A stretch of DNA of 64,000 bases, from assembly GCA_023362775.1 (NCBI GenBank), contig JALMGJ010000004.1, positions 79,350,798 through 79,414,797 of the forward strand, given 5' to 3'. The position numbers and the translations under genes were made by a program. Below the pieces are notes generated by a model, which saw nothing but the letters and a program-made list of their open reading frames with translations, ran no database searches and was not told where the DNA came from. Below are positions 34,298 to 44,478 of this stretch, one piece after another (the first letter of the stretch is position 1; every line of letters begins with the position of its first letter). The DNA comes from Charina bottae (taxonomy: Eukaryota; Chordata; Lepidosauria; Squamata; Charinaidae).

Positions 34298-37200
34298 CTA
34301 GAAAGAATATGGAAACAAACCCAGCTTGGTAATTAACTCACTGTGCCTACTGGCAACTAGAGGCTTGGTTAAGATATCAGCCAACATTAATTTAGTATCA
34401 CAGTATTTCAAAACAACCTTTTTCTTGGCTAGAAAATCTTTAACAAGATGAAAACGCACATCAATGTGCTTTGTGCGGTTTCTGGAACTCTCAGATAAAG
34501 CCAAATGGATACAGGCTTGATTGTCTTCATGAATTGTTACAGGCTGGCTTAAAATGATTCCAATGTCTTGCAACAATTGAGTAAACCAAAGTACTTCATT
34601 GCACAGTTGTGCTAAAGCATAGAATTCGGCTTCAGCTGTGCTGATGGCTACTACAGTCTGCTTTCTCGAAAACCAAGCAATAGTGGACTTTGCAAATTGA
34701 ATTACACTTCCAGAAGTAGACTTCCTATCACTGAGATCTCCAGCCCAATCTGAATCACACCAGCATTCTAACTTTTCTTCTGTGTCTGTAGCAGACAACC
34801 TTAAGCAAAAATCTTTGGTGCCTTGCAAATAACGAAACAGCCTTTTTAAACCAGACTTTGCAGCAGATGTGGGATTTTCCACAAACCTGCTCAAAATGGA
34901 CACACTGTTAGAAATGTCCGGACGGCTGTTATTTGCAATGTAAAGAAGACTGCCAATGGCTGATCTGAAACTATCTCCTTCAGATGACTCACCATCCCCC
35001 TCTTCTTTTAGAAACTCGGGAAGCATGGGGGAGGAGACAGACTTGCAGTCCTGCATTTTAAAATCCTCCAGCAGCTTCTTAATTTTGCTACTCTGGCTTA
35101 TGAGAAAACTGCCATCTTTTTCCCTCTGAATTTCTAATCCTAGGTAATTGTTGACTGCTCCAAGACATTTCAATGTGAAATTGTTTTGCATACAAACCTC
35201 AAAGGAATGCTTCTGTTCATCAGATGAAGTGAGCAGCAACAAATCATCCACATACAAGCACAAGTACATTACACCTTGCTTATCATTTTTTACATACACA
35301 CAAGGATCAGCAATTCCCTTCTGAAACCCAAATTTTTGCAAAATATTATCCATTTTAATATTCCAACAACGCGCGGCTTGTTTCAAACCATAGATGGATT
35401 TCTGCAACTCACACACAAGATGTTTTTCTTTTTCATAACCAGGAGGTTGTTGCATAAACAATTTTTCCTCCAAGTCACCATACAGAAAAGCAGTTTGAAT
35501 ATCATAGTGATAAACAGACAGTTTCTTCATGGCAGCAACCTTTAAAAGCAACCTGATAGATTCAGCTTTTGTCACTGGAGCAAAAGTTTTGTCATAATCC
35601 ACATTTTTTCTTTGAGCAAAACCTTTTGCTACCAACCTTGCTTTGTACTTCTGAATTTTGCCATCAGAATCTTTTTTCAGTTTGAACACCCACCTACAAC
35701 CTAAAACCTTCTGATTAGGAGGCAAACTTACTAGTTTCCAAGTTTTATTTTCCTTTAAGGAATCCAACTCTTGCTGCATGGCTTCATGCCAACACTTAGC
35801 TATTTCAGCTGGCATTTCTTTAATTTCTTCCAGAGACTCAGGCTCTGTGTGAATGTGAAAAGCCTTCACAACATCTGCTTGATAACGATCAGGAGGAACT
35901 CCCTTATTAATCCTTTCAGACCTGCGAGGTAGGACAGGACTTACACTCTGTTTCCCACCATTGCCCTCAGAAACCTCTGACTTTCCAGACAAGTCAGCTT
36001 CCTGATCATTGACTTCACTGGGTGATTCCTGCAAATCACCATCAGCAAGACTTTGCTGCTCCCCCATGGATAAATCAACTGAAGAACTAGAGTTTATTTT
36101 ATCCCAATTCTGCTCAGCAAAAGAAGCACTCTTACTAATTATCAGTTGATTATCCAGTATGAACCTGTAGCTTCTCTGACTCTGTTCATACCCTACAAAG
36201 ATTGCTTTCTTTGTTCTGGAAGCCCCCTTGCGCCTCAGCTGTTTGGGAATGTGGACCCAAGCTGTGCTTCCAAACACCCTGAGGTGGCTTACTTTAGGCT
36301 TCACACCATAGAACAAATGAAAAGGGACATCCTGAATTGCACTGCTAAACAGCCTGTTCTGCACATAACACGCTGTAGTAACAGCTTCTCCCCAATACCT
36401 AAAAGGCAAACTAGCATCCTTCAGCAAACACATCATTGCTTCCTGCAGCGTTCTGCCTTTTCTCTCTGCAACAGAATTCTGTTCAGGAGTGTAAGGGTTA
36501 GCTAAAATGTGTTCTATCCCTTTTTCTAACAAAAAGCTTTTAAACTTTGAGGATAGATACTCTCCACCTCGATCTGATTGCAAAGCAGACACTGGCCTTG
36601 GGAATTTTCCATTCGCCCAAGCCACAAAAGCCTTAAATTTACCAAAGACCTCATCTTTGTGTTTCAGCAAATAAATGAATGTGTACCTGGAAAAATCATC
36701 TATGAAGGTCAAAATGTACCTTGCTCCCCCAAGACTAGGAGAAAATGGGCCTATTACATCAGAATGAATGATCTCTAGAGGCCTAGAGGTGGACCTATCA
36801 GAAAACTTCTTCACAGGAGCCCTTGTGGTCTTATTCTCCTTGCAAACTGCACAATCTAGATATTTATCACAAGGCTTCAATTTTAAATCAGCAGAATAAC
36901 TAGGCATTTGAGATATGTACTTAAAATTAGCATGAGCAAATCTCCTATGTAATAAATGGATGCACTGATCGTGCAAGGGCTTATTTTCAAAAACAGCCTT
37001 AGCTTTAGCAATTTGCTGCTTTTCAGCATTTTGTACAATGTACAGAGAATCTTTCTGCAAACACTTTGCAACCATTTTACCATTCTTTCTAATATCACAA
37101 CCCTCTTTCTTAAAAGTTATAACATAACCTGAGGCTACTAGCTGCCCCACAGACAAGAGATTGCTTTGAAAATTAGGCACAAACAAAACATTTTTAACAG

Positions 37201-38275
37201 TTTCCCCCAAACATGGAAGATTGATCTCACCTTCACCCACGATCTTGGATACAGATCCATCTGCTAAGGAAACTTTTTGTTTGTTAGTTTTAGACAAAGA
37301 CAGAAAGGAATCTTTATTGTGACATATATGAGAATTGGCCCCACTGTCAAGAACCCACAAATTTTTATTATCAGAGTTCTCAACAACTGTTGCATGAAGA
37401 ATCTTCTTTCCAGAAGTCTCTTCTTTCTTGCGAGAAGTCTTCTTCTTTTGAACACAGTCCTTTTGGAGATGAGCAGTGGATCCACAGGTAAAGCATCGCC
37501 TGATGAATAATGCAGAAGCTTGAAATTCAGAGCTCTTCCGCTCCCTCTGCTGGCCACGAGAAGACTTTATTGTAGAAATGGAGGCAGCTTTTTCTTGTCG
37601 CTTCTCCCACTCAGCAAGCAGCCGGGTAGACACAAACGATGGATTTAAATCAGCTTCTGGGATTCCCTCCATGGAGCAAATTAAAGTGTCCCAGGACTCA
37701 TTCAATGAAGAAAGCATAATGTAGGCTTTCATCAGGGGGGTAAATTCCATCCCACGTTCTTGAAGTTCCACAAAATAATTCTGAAGCTTGTGGAGATGAT
37801 CAGGCAAATTTCCATTCTCAGGCAAGTGAGCCTTGTACAGTTTTTTCGTTAAAATAACCTTGCTGCCTGGACTAGTTTTCACATATAAATCACGCAAATA
37901 GTCCCATAAGTCTTTGGAAGTTTCTCTGCCTCTCACGTGAATAAGCTGATCATCCTGAACAGCCAAAATAATGGAGGCTTTGCATTTCTCATCTTTCCTC
38001 AACCAGGCTTGATCTGGATTCTGAGGAATTTGTTCAGAAATTGCAGACCATAAATTTTCTCTCCTCAAGAAACTTTCCATTTTCAAAGACCAGTTCAAAT
38101 AATTAGAATTAGAAAGCCTTTCCAGGAGCATACCTTGAAAATTAGAAGCTGTAGCAGCAGCAGCCATGGCTCCTTCTCTCCCCTGTTGTAGAAATCCAAA
38201 AAACACGAGGCTTGCAAACACGAGGCAAAACTCCGCCTCCGATTGAAACTTCCTGTAACTGCCGGCAAGTTTCAA
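34298..38275 (-). CDS. Copia gag-pol polyprotein, unit 2, intact
   Basis: 1325 residues, identical at every position to the product of 29716-33693, with all zinc-knuckle, protease, integrase, reverse transcriptase and RNase H residues present at the same numbers. Because the reading frame is complete and the LTRs match, this unit alone (LTR 2 to LTR 3) has everything an autonomous copia element needs. It is the promoter-proximal unit when transcription starts in LTR 3. Confidence 0.97.
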   Translation of the reverse strand: MKLAGSYRKFQSEAEFCLVFASLVFFGFLQQGREGAMAAAATASNFQGMLLERLSNSNYLNWSLKMESFLRRENLWSAISEQIPQNPDQAWLRKDEKCKASIILAVQDDQLIHVRGRETSKDLWDYLRDLYVKTSPGSKVILTKKLYKAHLPENGNLPDHLHKLQNYFVELQERGMEFTPLMKAYIMLSSLNESWDTLICSMEGIPEADLNPSFVSTRLLAEWEKRQEKAASISTIKSSRGQQRERKSSEFQASALFIRRCFTCGSTAHLQKDCVQKKKTSRKKEETSGKKILHATVVENSDNKNLWVLDSGANSHICHNKDSFLSLSKTNKQKVSLADGSVSKIVGEGEINLPCLGETVKNVLFVPNFQSNLLSVGQLVASGYVITFKKEGCDIRKNGKMVAKCLQKDSLYIVQNAEKQQIAKAKAVFENKPLHDQCIHLLHRRFAHANFKYISQMPSYSADLKLKPCDKYLDCAVCKENKTTRAPVKKFSDRSTSRPLEIIHSDVIGPFSPSLGGARYILTFIDDFSRYTFIYLLKHKDEVFGKFKAFVAWANGKFPRPVSALQSDRGGEYLSSKFKSFLLEKGIEHILANPYTPEQNSVAERKGRTLQEAMMCLLKDASLPFRYWGEAVTTACYVQNRLFSSAIQDVPFHLFYGVKPKVSHLRVFGSTAWVHIPKQLRRKGASRTKKAIFVGYEQSQRSYRFILDNQLIISKSASFAEQNWDKINSSSSVDLSMGEQQSLADGDLQESPSEVNDQEADLSGKSEVSEGNGGKQSVSPVLPRRSERINKGVPPDRYQADVVKAFHIHTEPESLEEIKEMPAEIAKCWHEAMQQELDSLKENKTWKLVSLPPNQKVLGCRWVFKLKKDSDGKIQKYKARLVAKGFAQRKNVDYDKTFAPVTKAESIRLLLKVAAMKKLSVYHYDIQTAFLYGDLEEKLFMQQPPGYEKEKHLVCELQKSIYGLKQAARCWNIKMDNILQKFGFQKGIADPCVYVKNDKQGVMYLCLYVDDLLLLTSSDEQKHSFEVCMQNNFTLKCLGAVNNYLGLEIQREKDGSFLISQSSKIKKLLEDFKMQDCKSVSSPMLPEFLKEEGDGESSEGDSFRSAIGSLLYIANNSRPDISNSVSILSRFVENPTSAAKSGLKRLFRYLQGTKDFCLRLSATDTEEKLECWCDSDWAGDLSDRKSTSGSVIQFAKSTIAWFSRKQTVVAISTAEAEFYALAQLCNEVLWFTQLLQDIGIILSQPVTIHEDNQACIHLALSESSRNRTKHIDVRFHLVKDFLAKKKVVLKYCDTKLMLADILTKPLVASRHSELITKLGLFPYSF

Positions 38276-38369
38276 AAAAACAAAGAAGCCTCTCCAAATG
38301 CAAATTAAAACAGGTCAGCTTTCTTCTCTCTCATTTTTCCATAAGTTTTGTCTCTGATCCAGAAGCAAT

Positions 38370-38385
38370 TGCTGGGCCCATAACC
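38370..38385 (-). other. Copia primer-binding site, unit 2
   Basis: Same 16-nt match to the initiator tRNA-Met anticodon arm as at 33788-33803, directly next to LTR 3. Confidence 0.85.
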
Positions 38386-38862
38386 TTTTGTATTTTTATA
38401 AAATTTATGATCAGAGTTATGGAAAAACCAAGAGATAAGTTTGTAGCAAAACGTTGTTTTATTTAAAACAAAAACATAGGAACAAACCTTGAACCTTCTT
38501 CTTTAGCCAAAGCATGGCATGGTTGATTAGCATAGCCATTTAGATAGCAGAGAGCAGAATGCAGAGAACAAAAGGACAAAAGGCATTTACATTTTTAAAC
38601 CTTTACCTGACCAGCCTCTGAGTGGACAGGATTCAGCATGTGACCAAAAACACCTAGGCAACAGATTCCCAATATGGGCAAAGCTCTAACAGCTAATTCT
38701 GATTGGTCAGAAACTCTCAGACTGGCCGGCACCTGGGGGCAATAACATTCCTGAGTGGGGGGTGAACATGTGCTCCTGAGCCCAAACAAAAAAAAAGTTT
38801 TGAGGCCTGGCTTTTTAAAAACTCAGCCACATATTCTACAGACATAAAAAATATATACAACA
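38386..38862 (-). repeat. Copia LTR 3 (5' LTR of the array)
   Basis: 477 bp, offset 9164 from LTR 1. Followed by the target-duplication copy CAGCC at 38863-38867. Confidence 0.95.
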
Positions 38863-38871
38863 CAGCCTATA

Positions 38872-38874
<3 letters not shown>

Positions 38875-38902
<28 letters not shown>

Positions 38903-38908
38903 TGTATG
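38875..38908 (+). repeat. (TATG)n microsatellite
   Basis: TATG units that continue after the adjoining SINE (39241-39252), so the SINE inserted into the tetranucleotide array. Confidence 0.9.
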
Positions 38909-39240
38909 TGCGTGGTGGCTCAGTGGGTAAGACACCAGGCTTGTCGATCGGAAGATCACAAGTTTGGAGGTTCGAATCCCTAGCCCCACGTGATGGAGTG
39001 AGCTCCCGCACTCACCCCAGCTCTTGCCAACCTAGCAATTTGAAAGCATGCAAATGCAAGTAGATGACTAGGTACCACTTTGGTGGGCAGGTAACAGCGT
39101 TCCGCGCACGTCATGCCGGCCACATGACCGTGGAAGCGTCTTTGGACAATGCTGGCTGTTCGGCTAACAAACGGAGATGAGCACTGGCCCCTAGAGTCGG
39201 ACACGACTGCACAAATGTGCAGGGGGAACCTTTACCTTTA
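38909..39240 (+). mobile_element. Sauria-type tRNA-derived SINE
   Basis: GCGTGGTGGCTCAGTGGG head, GGTTCGAATCCC B box, AGAGTCGGACACGACT tail and ACCTTTACCTTTA end. Flanked by TATG repeats that act as an imprecise target duplication. Confidence 0.93.
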
Positions 39241-39253
39241 CTATGTATGTATG

Positions 39254-39284
39254 AACAAACAAACAAACAAACAAACAAACAAAA
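39254..39284 (+). repeat. (CAAA)n microsatellite
   Basis: Eight or so CAAA units after the TATG run. Confidence 0.9.
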
Positions 39285-39513
39285 CAACATAAAAAAATCC
39301 TCCCCCAGCTAGTCCACTTAGTGATTTCCACACTGGTGAAATTACTAGCCTCTCTCTCATTAGCCAATGGATCTCCGTATCATAGGTGCCCCTCTCCCCT
39401 TGTTAGCTGGGCAAAGTGCTGCAGAGGAAAAAGTACCTGTAGTCTTCATCTCTCCCTTAACCTAAAGCTTAGACTCTTACTTTACCTCCTTATGATGTCT
39501 CTGTCTAGGCCAG

Positions 39514-39590
39514 TGTTTTTCTAACTTGGCAACTTTAAGATGTGTGGACTTCAACTCCCAGAATTCCCTAGCCAGCATGGTTTAGGCTAA
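39514..39590 (+). mobile_element. hAT-type MITE end fragment
   Basis: CAGTGTTTTTCTAACTTGGC, then GTGTGGACTTCAACTCCCAG and AATTCC with CAGCATGG. This is the well-known left end of a hAT non-autonomous family in reptiles; the rest is missing. Confidence 0.65.
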
Positions 39591-39889
39591 GCCCTTTCTT
39601 TTCTTTTTGCTCATTTCCCTAACTACAGTATTTCTATTCAGGATAAACTACTACTTTTCTACCAACACACACGTTTCTCTGTGTACCTATAGTTAGTTTT
39701 AGGGAAAAATATAACAAGCTGTCTTCTGAGAGATTTTTTCCCCATGCCTCTATCTTTGGGGCAGATCCCCCCTTTTACATGTCTCTGTTACAGTATGATT
39801 GCCTTACTGACTCCAAGCCATCAATCAGAAATTTCTCCTTTAATCTTTGTATCAATGCACTTTAGTATCTCTGAAAATCCTTTCTTCTT

Positions 39890-40985
39890 ATGATGTCAAT
39901 GAAGGTTCTCAGTCATCCAGGTGGAATTGTCTGTAGCTTGAATCATGTCAACTGGATTTCTATTTTCCCAGTGGAAACGTTTCACTCCTTATCCAAGAAG
40001 CTTCTTCAGTCTGAGCAAAGTTTGTAAGGGAATCCTTAAATATGTATCTAGGGTGGCTGTGTGACCTTGCACCTGTGGCTAGGTCATGGTTATTTTGAGA
40101 TGTTTATTTCTAAGTCCCTTTATCATCCAAAGGAGGATCGTTAAGATTACCTTGCTGTTGTTGAGATTGCGAAATGGTCTTAATCTTCCTAGGCACAGAA
40201 GACAAAGCAGGAAGGAAAATAGGGGAAAGGTTGTGCCTGAGGCCCCCACCTCTATTCAAGGAAGGATTTTCCAAGTTGGCATAAATGGATTCCTTGACCC
40301 CTCTCTCAAACCACCTATCTTCCCTGTCTAAAATGTGAACATTAATGTCCTCAAATGAGTGTCCTTTTTCCTTTAGATGAAGGTAAACTGCTGACTCTGG
40401 TCTTGTGGTGTTGCTCCTCCTGTGTTGGGCCATCCTCCTGTACAAAGGTTGTTTGGTTTCTCCAATGTAGAGCTCAGAGCACTCCTCACTGCACTGGATT
40501 GCATACACTACATTGCTTTTCTTGTGTTTTGGAGTTTGATCTTTGGGGTGTACAAGCCTCTGCCTCAGTGTGTTGGTGGGTTTGAAATATACAGGTATGT
40601 GGTGTTTGCCAAATATCCTTTTTATCTTTTCAGACACGCCAGCCATGTAAGGAATGACCAGCTTCCGTTTACTCTGAGTCTCAGCCCTGTCTGTCGCTGC
40701 TTTAGGTCTGGTAGACCTAGATTTAGTGAAGGCCCAATTTGGATATCCACAGGCCTTCAGAGCTGTTCTCAGGTGCTGATTTTCATTCTTTTTGGAATCC
40801 ATGGAGGTGGGGATGGTTTCTGCTGTGTGACAATGTCCTGATGACCCCTAGTTTGTGCTGTAGTGGATGGTGGGAGTCAAACATCAGATATTGATCTCTG
40901 TGTGTGGGTTTCCTGTAGATCGCTATTTCTAGCTTGCCACCTTCTTCTTACGATGTCTTCCTGCTTTTAGCCTGTTGGGAAATAA
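39890..40985 (-). mobile_element. Penelope-like retroelement, 3' part with GIY-YIG domain
   Basis: The - strand first encodes the end of a Penelope reverse transcriptase (IYRKPTHRDQYLMFDSHHPL, then QHKLGVIRTL, about 40922-40830). A frameshift near 40803 follows, then an open frame 40802-40110 of 230 residues. This has the usual KACGYPNWAF linker and a GIY-YIG endonuclease: VVYAIQC, ELYIGETKQPLYRRMAQH, a W-F-ERG-KE helix and NPSLNRGGG. The 3' UTR includes GACTGAAGAAGCTTCTTGGA. GIY-YIG plus this RT is unique to Penelope-like elements. The copy is 5'-truncated and cannot be functional as it stands. Confidence 0.9.
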
Positions 40986-42570
40986 AATGATTATCTCTAG
41001 ATCAGGCAGATTCTAATTTCTGTGTCAGTTATTACATCCATCAGGTTGGAAAATTCCACCGATTACTGATTCACTGAAGAGTGTTTGTAGGGCCATGGCT
41101 CACCTACATAAGCTTGTGAGAGAAGCTAGATCTTCATCAGATAGGGTAGAAAGTGTATTTTTGGTGATTTTGGGGGAGTAGAGGAACCTCTATCATTGGC
41201 GTAGTACTGCTGTCTGGCCTATTTCTCAAGTGTACCTTGCAGAAAGGAACTTGTATATTTCTCATGTACCTTGCAGAAAGGAACAGGAACTGATTTGGGT
41301 AAGGAAGCATCATAATGTAGATTTGACAGAACTTGTTTTAAATCCTCTAATTTTTATAAATTACTTGTTACTTCCTTGGTAGCTGAATAAAGGAATTATT
41401 TACCATATTTTCTTCTGGAAAGGCTTTTGGCATGGAGTTAATAATTGTTGACTCTTGCCATTGCTCAAGGCTATCTTAAGGAAGCTGAAGTTGTTTTCAC
41501 CTTTCAGTTTGGAGCCTTGGAAACATGCCTGTGATGTATGTTGGCAGGAGTGGCTTAATGTTCAGGTCACAAAACAAAACAAAAAAAACCCCAGTTTGGA
41601 ACAAATTAAGAGGACTCCAAGTAGTTTCTCATTTTAAGTAGCATGAGAATAATTAAGTTGTATATTTAATTATAATTCTACTAATTTCAAGGAAGCTAAG
41701 AAGCCACTCAGTTATCTCTAGTTCAATTTGAGACTGGGATGTACAATAATTGGCACATAGAAAGAATAATTATCATGAGACATCTATCTATTCTTGTTGG
41801 TGAGGTGCTTCTGATGATAATTGGGTTGTTTGTAGGATTTACATAGGAGAGTCAGCAGGCCTGTGAGGAACTATATGGAATTTCTGGCTGCTATTTAGAA
41901 TCATCTTGTCAGATATTTCAAATGGCAATAAATTTTCCCCATCTACTTGGAAGGGGCTGCCTAGCAGGCACCCAGATGGACACATGATTTAGAAGGTGAT
42001 GCAGTGGGTCAAGTTTGTCTTTAATGGAGGCAAGGCTTAGATAAATCCAAGATACGTCTGCAGTAGGAATCAATCTTGATAGCAGATCATAGTGAGAACA
42101 AGCTCTCATGGGATTCCTATATAGCTTGTCTCTGCCTGGTCTGTAAGTTTGATTATTAGAAAGTAAGATTATATTTGGAGAAGGGGGCTGATTGCATCAT
42201 TTCTCACTATGGCTTCAGAGGATCAAATGTGTTGTTTTTAAATTAATTATCCTTTACAGAGGTACAGTCCACCATCAGGGTGAGTTCATTAATCTTCCAT
42301 TGTTTTGAGCCTTTCCTGAGGTTTGAGTGTCCAGAGTTTGTTCACATCTTCTTTTTTTCACCATCAGGAGGTTAGTAGAACGATACATAATTCTAAAATG
42401 GTAAGTAGCTGAAAGTAACAGGTAATTGAAAGAATAAAAGAGAAATAAAATTAAATGTACTAGAGTCTATGCAAAGGTAATATGCGGTAAGCAGAGATGA
42501 CTAAATCAGCTGCAGTGTCAGTACCAACTTGGTAAAATAAAATAAAAAAAGATCAAATCAAAACAGAAGC
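40986..42570. other. Spacer, possibly decayed repeat
   Basis: Segments near 41450-41600 and 41918-42109 have short open frames without a recognised domain. Composition suggests old retroelement remains. Confidence 0.3.
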
Positions 42571-42571
42571 A

Positions 42572-42627
42572 AAACACCACCCAGAGTCCCTCTAAGGGGA
42601 GATGGGGCGGTGATATAAATCGAAAAA

Positions 42628-42670
<43 letters not shown>

Positions 42671-42672
42671 AT
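42572..42672 (+). mobile_element. L2-type LINE 3' tail with (AAAT)n
   Basis: CACCCAGAGTCCCTCTAAGG, GGAGATGGGGCGGTGATATA and a long AAAT run (42624-42672). Confidence 0.85.
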
Positions 42673-44131
42673 GCTGAACTATTGTAATCTAATTAAACTG
42701 TAAACTTTGTCTGAAAAAATCTGCACAAGTACATTGAACATCTAGATATTTATTTTACATTTATTTCATGCCAAATTTTACTTAGCAGTTTAAGTTGTTG
42801 ATCATTATTCATCAGAACTACCTGACTGAAATATCAAAGTTTTAATTAATTAAATGTTTTAAGCAGTACAACCCAAATGTCACCTCCTATAATGGATAAA
42901 AATGATGAGAGAAAAATAAGGCAATATAATTGCGTATCTATTTGACAATTCCCACCTTCCACAGCTACTCTTCATGCCACATTCAAGACCTTTGTCAGGA
43001 GCCCCCGATATTTTAGGATTGGCTTTTGGAGGAGGCAAAAGAAATTAGCAAAAAAGAACTGTTGAGGTATTCTTTAAGATTTCACTTTAGCACTGAGATG
43101 TAAAGACACTTTTTCTTTCCTTAGTAGTTTATAGTTATTTCCATATACACATCATCTTGTTACTATAAGCAGCCGTAAATAAGAATAAATAGCACTGTTC
43201 TTGCTCCATTTGTATCTATATTGGTCTCTATCCTAACCTACACTCCAACAGCATGAATTAATAAAAAAAGGTTGGGAACCATGGCCTAACCTGTGATGCA
43301 TATATGCATATTAATCACTTGTTTTTTTTTTATTTAGTCATTGGCAATTTTGTGAACAAACTCGTTAAAAAACAAACAATTCATAAGGTGATAAAAAACA
43401 AAAAAAGTCTAGCTTTGGTTTTCTTTGACCAGTTATTATTGATTCATGAAAGCAATAACAGGCAGTATGAATCAGCCTTAAGATAATGACCACTGATTTT
43501 GCGAGTGAAATAATATTCAGAATCTGTTGAAAACAAGTAATTTGTGTGACTGCAATGGAAGAGAAAACAGTGCTTCCCTCCTGAAAGTTTCCCAAGATGA
43601 TTTTTTTCATGAACTGCAGAAGAGAGCAAAAGACAATTCACAAATACACACTGTTGACAATTGCTTTAGATTTGCTTTAAGACATGTATAGTCCATCCTG
43701 ATATATTCCAAAAGCAATATAAAGCAAATCAGCAATCTTCCAATCTTGTTTCTAGTGCTTTGTTTCTATCTAAATCATTCTTGATCAATTTAACATTGAC
43801 AATTACAACATGATACCAATCTACTTTTATTTTCCCACAAAATACTTTAACCACAAACTTTATTATGTACGTATCACATTCTGAATAGCATAACAATTCA
43901 ATATTTTAACTATATCTGCTGAAATTCAGAAATCCTTGACTTCTGTTTACAATTTGAACATAGTTGTCAGAACAAGACATACTTTCTTTCAAGTGAAATG
44001 AGATGTTTCTCAATAAACTTTATTTAATTTTCATGACTTTTTCAATGGAGATAATTAGGTTTTCCATTTGTTTATGGTATATATATATACGTTTGGCATT
44101 CCTTTTATAAATATATTCATAATCATATCCT
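42673..44131. other. AT-rich spacer downstream of RBM11
   Basis: No gene recognised. A + strand segment 43338-43387 has a strong T-rich acceptor, 16 open codons and an AAG/GTGATA donor; its end phase would fit the exon at 48592 but this is speculative. TTTATT at 44132-44137 is an AATAAA on the - strand about 60 bases past the RBM11 stop. Confidence 0.35.
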
Positions 44132-44196
44132 TTTATTTAATAATACATTAATTTACAACTAAATAAAATCCTGTAGTCATTTAATAATTTATCCCT

Positions 44197-44478
44197 TTAT
44201 ATTTTTGTTAATTTTTTCTTGCGTTTTTTCCTACCATTTTCATTGCTACTGTCACTAGCTTCCAAAGTTCTTTTCCGCTTGGGAGTATCTTTTGTAACAA
44301 GATATTGACTGTGGTTTTTTGATTCTGGGTAGACACTTTCAAAAGAACCTTGTCCAGGATTCAGGTAGGATGATACTGGAATACTTGGGAATTGTGGTGG
44401 TGGTGCCATCTGTGAGTAAGGAAATGGCTGTCCCATTGGATTATATGTAACATACTGCTGTGTCAAACAACATGTCAT
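44197..44478 (-). CDS. RBM11: RBM11 exon 5, terminal coding exon
   Basis: Acceptor TTTCTAG. Starts MTCCLTQQYV and ends with KKLTKI and a stop. The basic tail resembles the nuclear localisation end of RBM11. Confidence 0.85.
   Translation of the reverse strand: MTCCLTQQYVTYNPMGQPFPYSQMAPPPQFPSIPVSSYLNPGQGSFESVYPESKNHSQYLVTKDTPKRKRTLEASDSSNENGRKKRKKKLTKI

Larger units (their letters stand above)
29222..38862 (-). mobile_element. Tandem Ty1/copia array: LTR-internal-LTR-internal-LTR
   Basis: A 4582-bp unit is repeated: three 477-bp LTRs alternate with two internal regions, each with one uninterrupted 1325-residue gag-pol frame. The two proteins are identical, and I saw no nucleotide difference in the stretches I compared. 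A single 5-bp target duplication CAGCC (29217-29221 and 38863-38867) brackets the whole array, so one insertion was followed by tandem amplification, or the unit was duplicated in assembly. On the - strand the LTR reads TGTTGTATAT to ATACAAAA. Primer site and polypurine tract are intact in both units. Confidence 0.97.

Noticed and set aside
39960..40020. Hammerhead ribozyme in the Penelope 3' UTR (CTGAAGA followed by a TTCTTGGATAAGGA hairpin and GAAAC)
   Set aside because: The core CUGANGA and GAAA are present, and Penelope elements are known to carry such ribozymes. But stem II is offset by unpaired bases and I could not find a convincing stem I or cleavage triplet.
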